A stretch of 8,688 bases of DNA from Phycisphaeraceae bacterium (GTDB lineage: Bacteria; Planctomycetota; Phycisphaerae; Phycisphaerales; Phycisphaeraceae). A program made the translations under genes and the position numbers. The notes beneath the pieces were generated by a model. That model had not been told where the DNA came from, did no database searches, and saw nothing but the letters and a program-made list of their open reading frames with translations. The stretch is from NCBI GenBank assembly GCA_020850375.1, contig JADZET010000213.1, positions 1 through 8,688 on the forward strand, given 5' to 3'. Below are positions 7,318 to 8,688 of this stretch, piece after piece. Position 1 is the first letter of the stretch, and each line of letters starts with the position of its first letter.

Positions 7318-7324
7318 GATCAGG

Positions 7325-7329
7325 CCTCC
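7325..7329 (-). promoter_or_regulatory. Shine-Dalgarno of the diguanylate cyclase
   Basis: GGAGG on the minus strand, seven bases before the ATG at 7315-7317. It selects this start over the in-frame GTG at 7353. Confidence 0.8.
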
Positions 7330-7431
7330 AACCCCCTCCCTCAGCCCCGTCACCCCAGAAAGGATCGGCCAAAAACCTTAGAGCCTTGATCGGACCCGAT
7401 TTTCGGCGTCTGCCGCCTCCGCCAGGCGTTT

Positions 7432-8304
7432 CTACGGATCGCCCGCCGGCAGGGCGATGCAGAAGTCCGACCCGCGCCCGACCTCCGAGTGCACGCGCAG
7501 GACCCCGCCGTGGGCGTCGACGATCCGTCGGGCCGTGGGCAGGCCCAGGCCGGTGCCGCCGCGCCGTGTGGTGAAGTAGGGCTCAAAGATCCGGCCGAGA
7601 TTTTCCGCGGCGATGCCCGGGCCGGTGTCGGTGACGTGGATCTGGACCTCGTCCTGGCCCTGCTGGCGGACGCGCTCGGTGCGGACGATCAGGTCGCGTG
7701 CCCCGCCGTGGGGCTGGTTCTTCTGCCGAGCGGCCTCCATGGCGTGCACGGCGTTGAGCATGAGGTTGAGGATGGCCTGCTTGAGGTGGGCCCCATCGAC
7801 GGCGGCGGTGGCGGGCTGGGCGCCGAGCTGGGTGCGGACCTGGACGCCGGCGGCCGCGGCCTGGGGGCTGAAGAAGTCGGCCAGTTCGTCGACGAGGGTG
7901 TTCAGGTCCGTCGGCGAGCGGTCGAGCTCAAGCCGGCCGGCGAAACGCAGGAAGTCCTCGAGGATGTCGCGCAGGCGCTGCGTCTCGCGGGTCAATGAAT
8001 CGAACCGTCGGCCGACGCGCCCGAGCAGCTCCCTGTCGGCGTCCGAGGGCGCCTCCTGCCCGGCGAGCTGGCGGAGGTCCTCCTGGATGAGCTGGATGTT
8101 GAGGTTGACCGAGGACAGCGGGTTCTTGATCTCGTGGGCCAGGCCGCTGGTGAGCGTGCCGAGCTCCGCGAGGCGTTCGGCGGCGCGGGCGCGTTCGAGC
8201 AGGCGTTGCACCCGCCGGGCCGTGCGGCGTGCGGTCAGCAGCACCAGGGGCAGGCAGAGCACAAACCCCGCGACCGCGGCCGCGCCAAGGTAGAAACCAT
8301 TCAT
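7432..8304 (-). CDS. Membrane-anchored sensor histidine kinase without sensor domain
   Basis: 290-residue two-component kinase. One N-terminal membrane helix (about 5-24) is followed by a basic stretch (TARRTARR, 24-31), placing the rest in the cytoplasm, then a short coiled linker. The HisKA dimerisation domain holds the phosphoacceptor His57 in GLAHEIKNP (54-62). The HATPase_c domain has its N box at NLMLNAVHAM (180-189, with Asn180 and Asn184), G1 box DTGPGI (226-231), F box IFEPYFTT (239-246) and G2 box GGTGLGL (249-255), so ATP binding looks intact. No periplasmic, PAS or HAMP domain is present, which suggests it takes its signal from a partner protein or through the membrane. The nearest downstream gene is a diguanylate cyclase, not a response regulator. 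The start is not certain: ATG at 8304 has no close Shine-Dalgarno, and an in-frame GTG at 8337 would add eleven residues. Confidence 0.93.
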   Translation of the reverse strand: MNGFYLGAAAVAGFVLCLPLVLLTARRTARRVQRLLERARAAERLAELGTLTSGLAHEIKNPLSSVNLNIQLIQEDLRQLAGQEAPSDADRELLGRVGRRFDSLTRETQRLRDILEDFLRFAGRLELDRSPTDLNTLVDELADFFSPQAAAAGVQVRTQLGAQPATAAVDGAHLKQAILNLMLNAVHAMEAARQKNQPHGGARDLIVRTERVRQQGQDEVQIHVTDTGPGIAAENLGRIFEPYFTTRRGGTGLGLPTARRIVDAHGGVLRVHSEVGRGSDFCIALPAGDP

Positions 8305-8440
8305 CGCCGCAGGAGCATATCCTCGAGCCGCGGGCACGTCATCCGCCGGACGAACCCCCTGCCGACCACACCCCCCGTGCCTGCTTCCCCCAGCCGCGGG
8401 CCGTGACCATCCCCCTCCCGTTGCCGATGCCGAGCCTGTC

Positions 8441-8688
8441 TTACGACGTCTGCGCAGCGACGGACGGCGCCTCGGTCTTGGCCTCCTCCGGAGCGCCGGC
8501 GGCGCGCTTGACCTGACGGGCCTGAAGACCTTTGTCGCATTCGATCAGCTCGTACTCGACCGGTTCGCCGTCCTTGAGCAGACGGAAGCCCTGGCCGTCG
8601 ATGTGGCTGTAGTGGACGAAGACGTCCTGCCCGGCCGGGCCGACAATGAAACCATACCCCTTCTTCGGATCAAACCACTTGACTGAAC
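8441..8688 (-). CDS. Cold-shock domain protein (5' end cut by the right edge)
   Basis: 81 residues plus stop visible; a few N-terminal residues, probably Met and one or more others before SVKWF, lie outside. Small single-stranded nucleic-acid-binding protein of the CspA type, acting as RNA chaperone. The five-stranded OB fold is clear: SVKWFDPKKGYGFIVG (RNP1, KGYGFI) and QDVFVHYSHI (RNP2, VFVHY) followed by GFRLLKDGEPVEYELIE and GLQARQVKR. The last roughly twenty residues form a low-complexity Ala/Pro/Glu tail (AAGAPEEAKTEAPSVAAQTS) beyond the usual 65-70-residue domain. Its stop lies 136 bases upstream of the kinase start on the same strand. I see no clear terminator in that gap, so read-through into the kinase is possible. 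The family assignment is firm; the symbol is left empty because bacteria often have several paralogues. Confidence 0.93.
   Translation of the reverse strand, partial: SVKWFDPKKGYGFIVGPAGQDVFVHYSHIDGQGFRLLKDGEPVEYELIECDKGLQARQVKRAAGAPEEAKTEAPSVAAQTS

Noticed and set aside
6406..7389. 327-codon plus-strand open frame opposite the diguanylate cyclase
   Set aside because: Antisense shadow of a clear PAS-GGDEF gene; no family features.
7413..7431. Hairpin CGCCT-AGGCG just after the kinase stop as a terminator
   Set aside because: The stem has only five pairs and there is no T-run on the minus strand. I cannot support a terminator here.

Overview
The window is GC-rich bacterial chromosome with seven protein-coding genes seen whole or nearly whole, plus one cut at each edge counted among them: a 5' part of a thiol peroxidase gene at the left edge and a cold-shock protein gene missing its first few codons at the right edge. 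I see no rRNA, tRNA, insertion sequence, CRISPR array or prophage gene. The strong GC bias, the Gfo/Idh/MocA-type dehydrogenase next to an aldo/keto reductase, and two large secreted proteins of unclear family fit a Planctomycetota-like organism (perhaps Phycisphaerae). This is an inference from style and gene content; there is no marker gene here.

Layout. (1) 1-273, minus: tpx (Cys60 peroxidatic site visible, resolving Cys beyond the edge), with a good Shine-Dalgarno and a plausible sigma70-type promoter about 80-115 bases upstream. (2) 479-1459, minus: Gfo/Idh/MocA family oxidoreductase whose EKP signature is degenerate. (3) 1741-2733, plus: aldo/keto reductase with an intact Asp-Tyr-Lys-His tetrad, divergent from gene 2 across a 281-base spacer. 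(4) 2738-3868, minus: secreted all-helical protein, convergent with gene 3 (4 bases apart). (5) 3941-6376, plus: 811-residue secreted protein with a probable beta-rich N-terminal part and a helical, Trp/Tyr-rich centre like six-hairpin glycosidases; it is divergent from gene 4 across only 72 bases. (6) 6397-7317, minus: PAS-GGDEF diguanylate cyclase, with an active-looking GGDEF and an RxxD inhibitory site, ending 20 bases from gene 5. (7) 7432-8304, minus: membrane-anchored histidine kinase with no sensor domain and no adjacent response regulator. (8) 8441-8688, minus: cold-shock domain protein with a short Ala/Pro/Glu-rich tail. That makes eight genes in total, six complete and two cut by the window edges.

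How they may work together. Genes 2 and 3 are two NAD(P)H-type sugar/carbonyl oxidoreductases sharing a divergent control region. Genes 4 and 5 are two exported proteins sharing another, and could act on one extracellular or periplasmic carbohydrate. Genes 6 and 7 form a same-strand signalling pair (kinase then c-di-GMP synthase). The most distinctive points are the divergent secreted pair of unassigned family, the cysteine-rich PAS domain of the cyclase, the sensorless orphan kinase beside it, and the altered catalytic signature of the Gfo/Idh/MocA protein. I find no evidence of a wholly new multi-gene system; gene pair 4/5 is the best place to look for new biochemistry.
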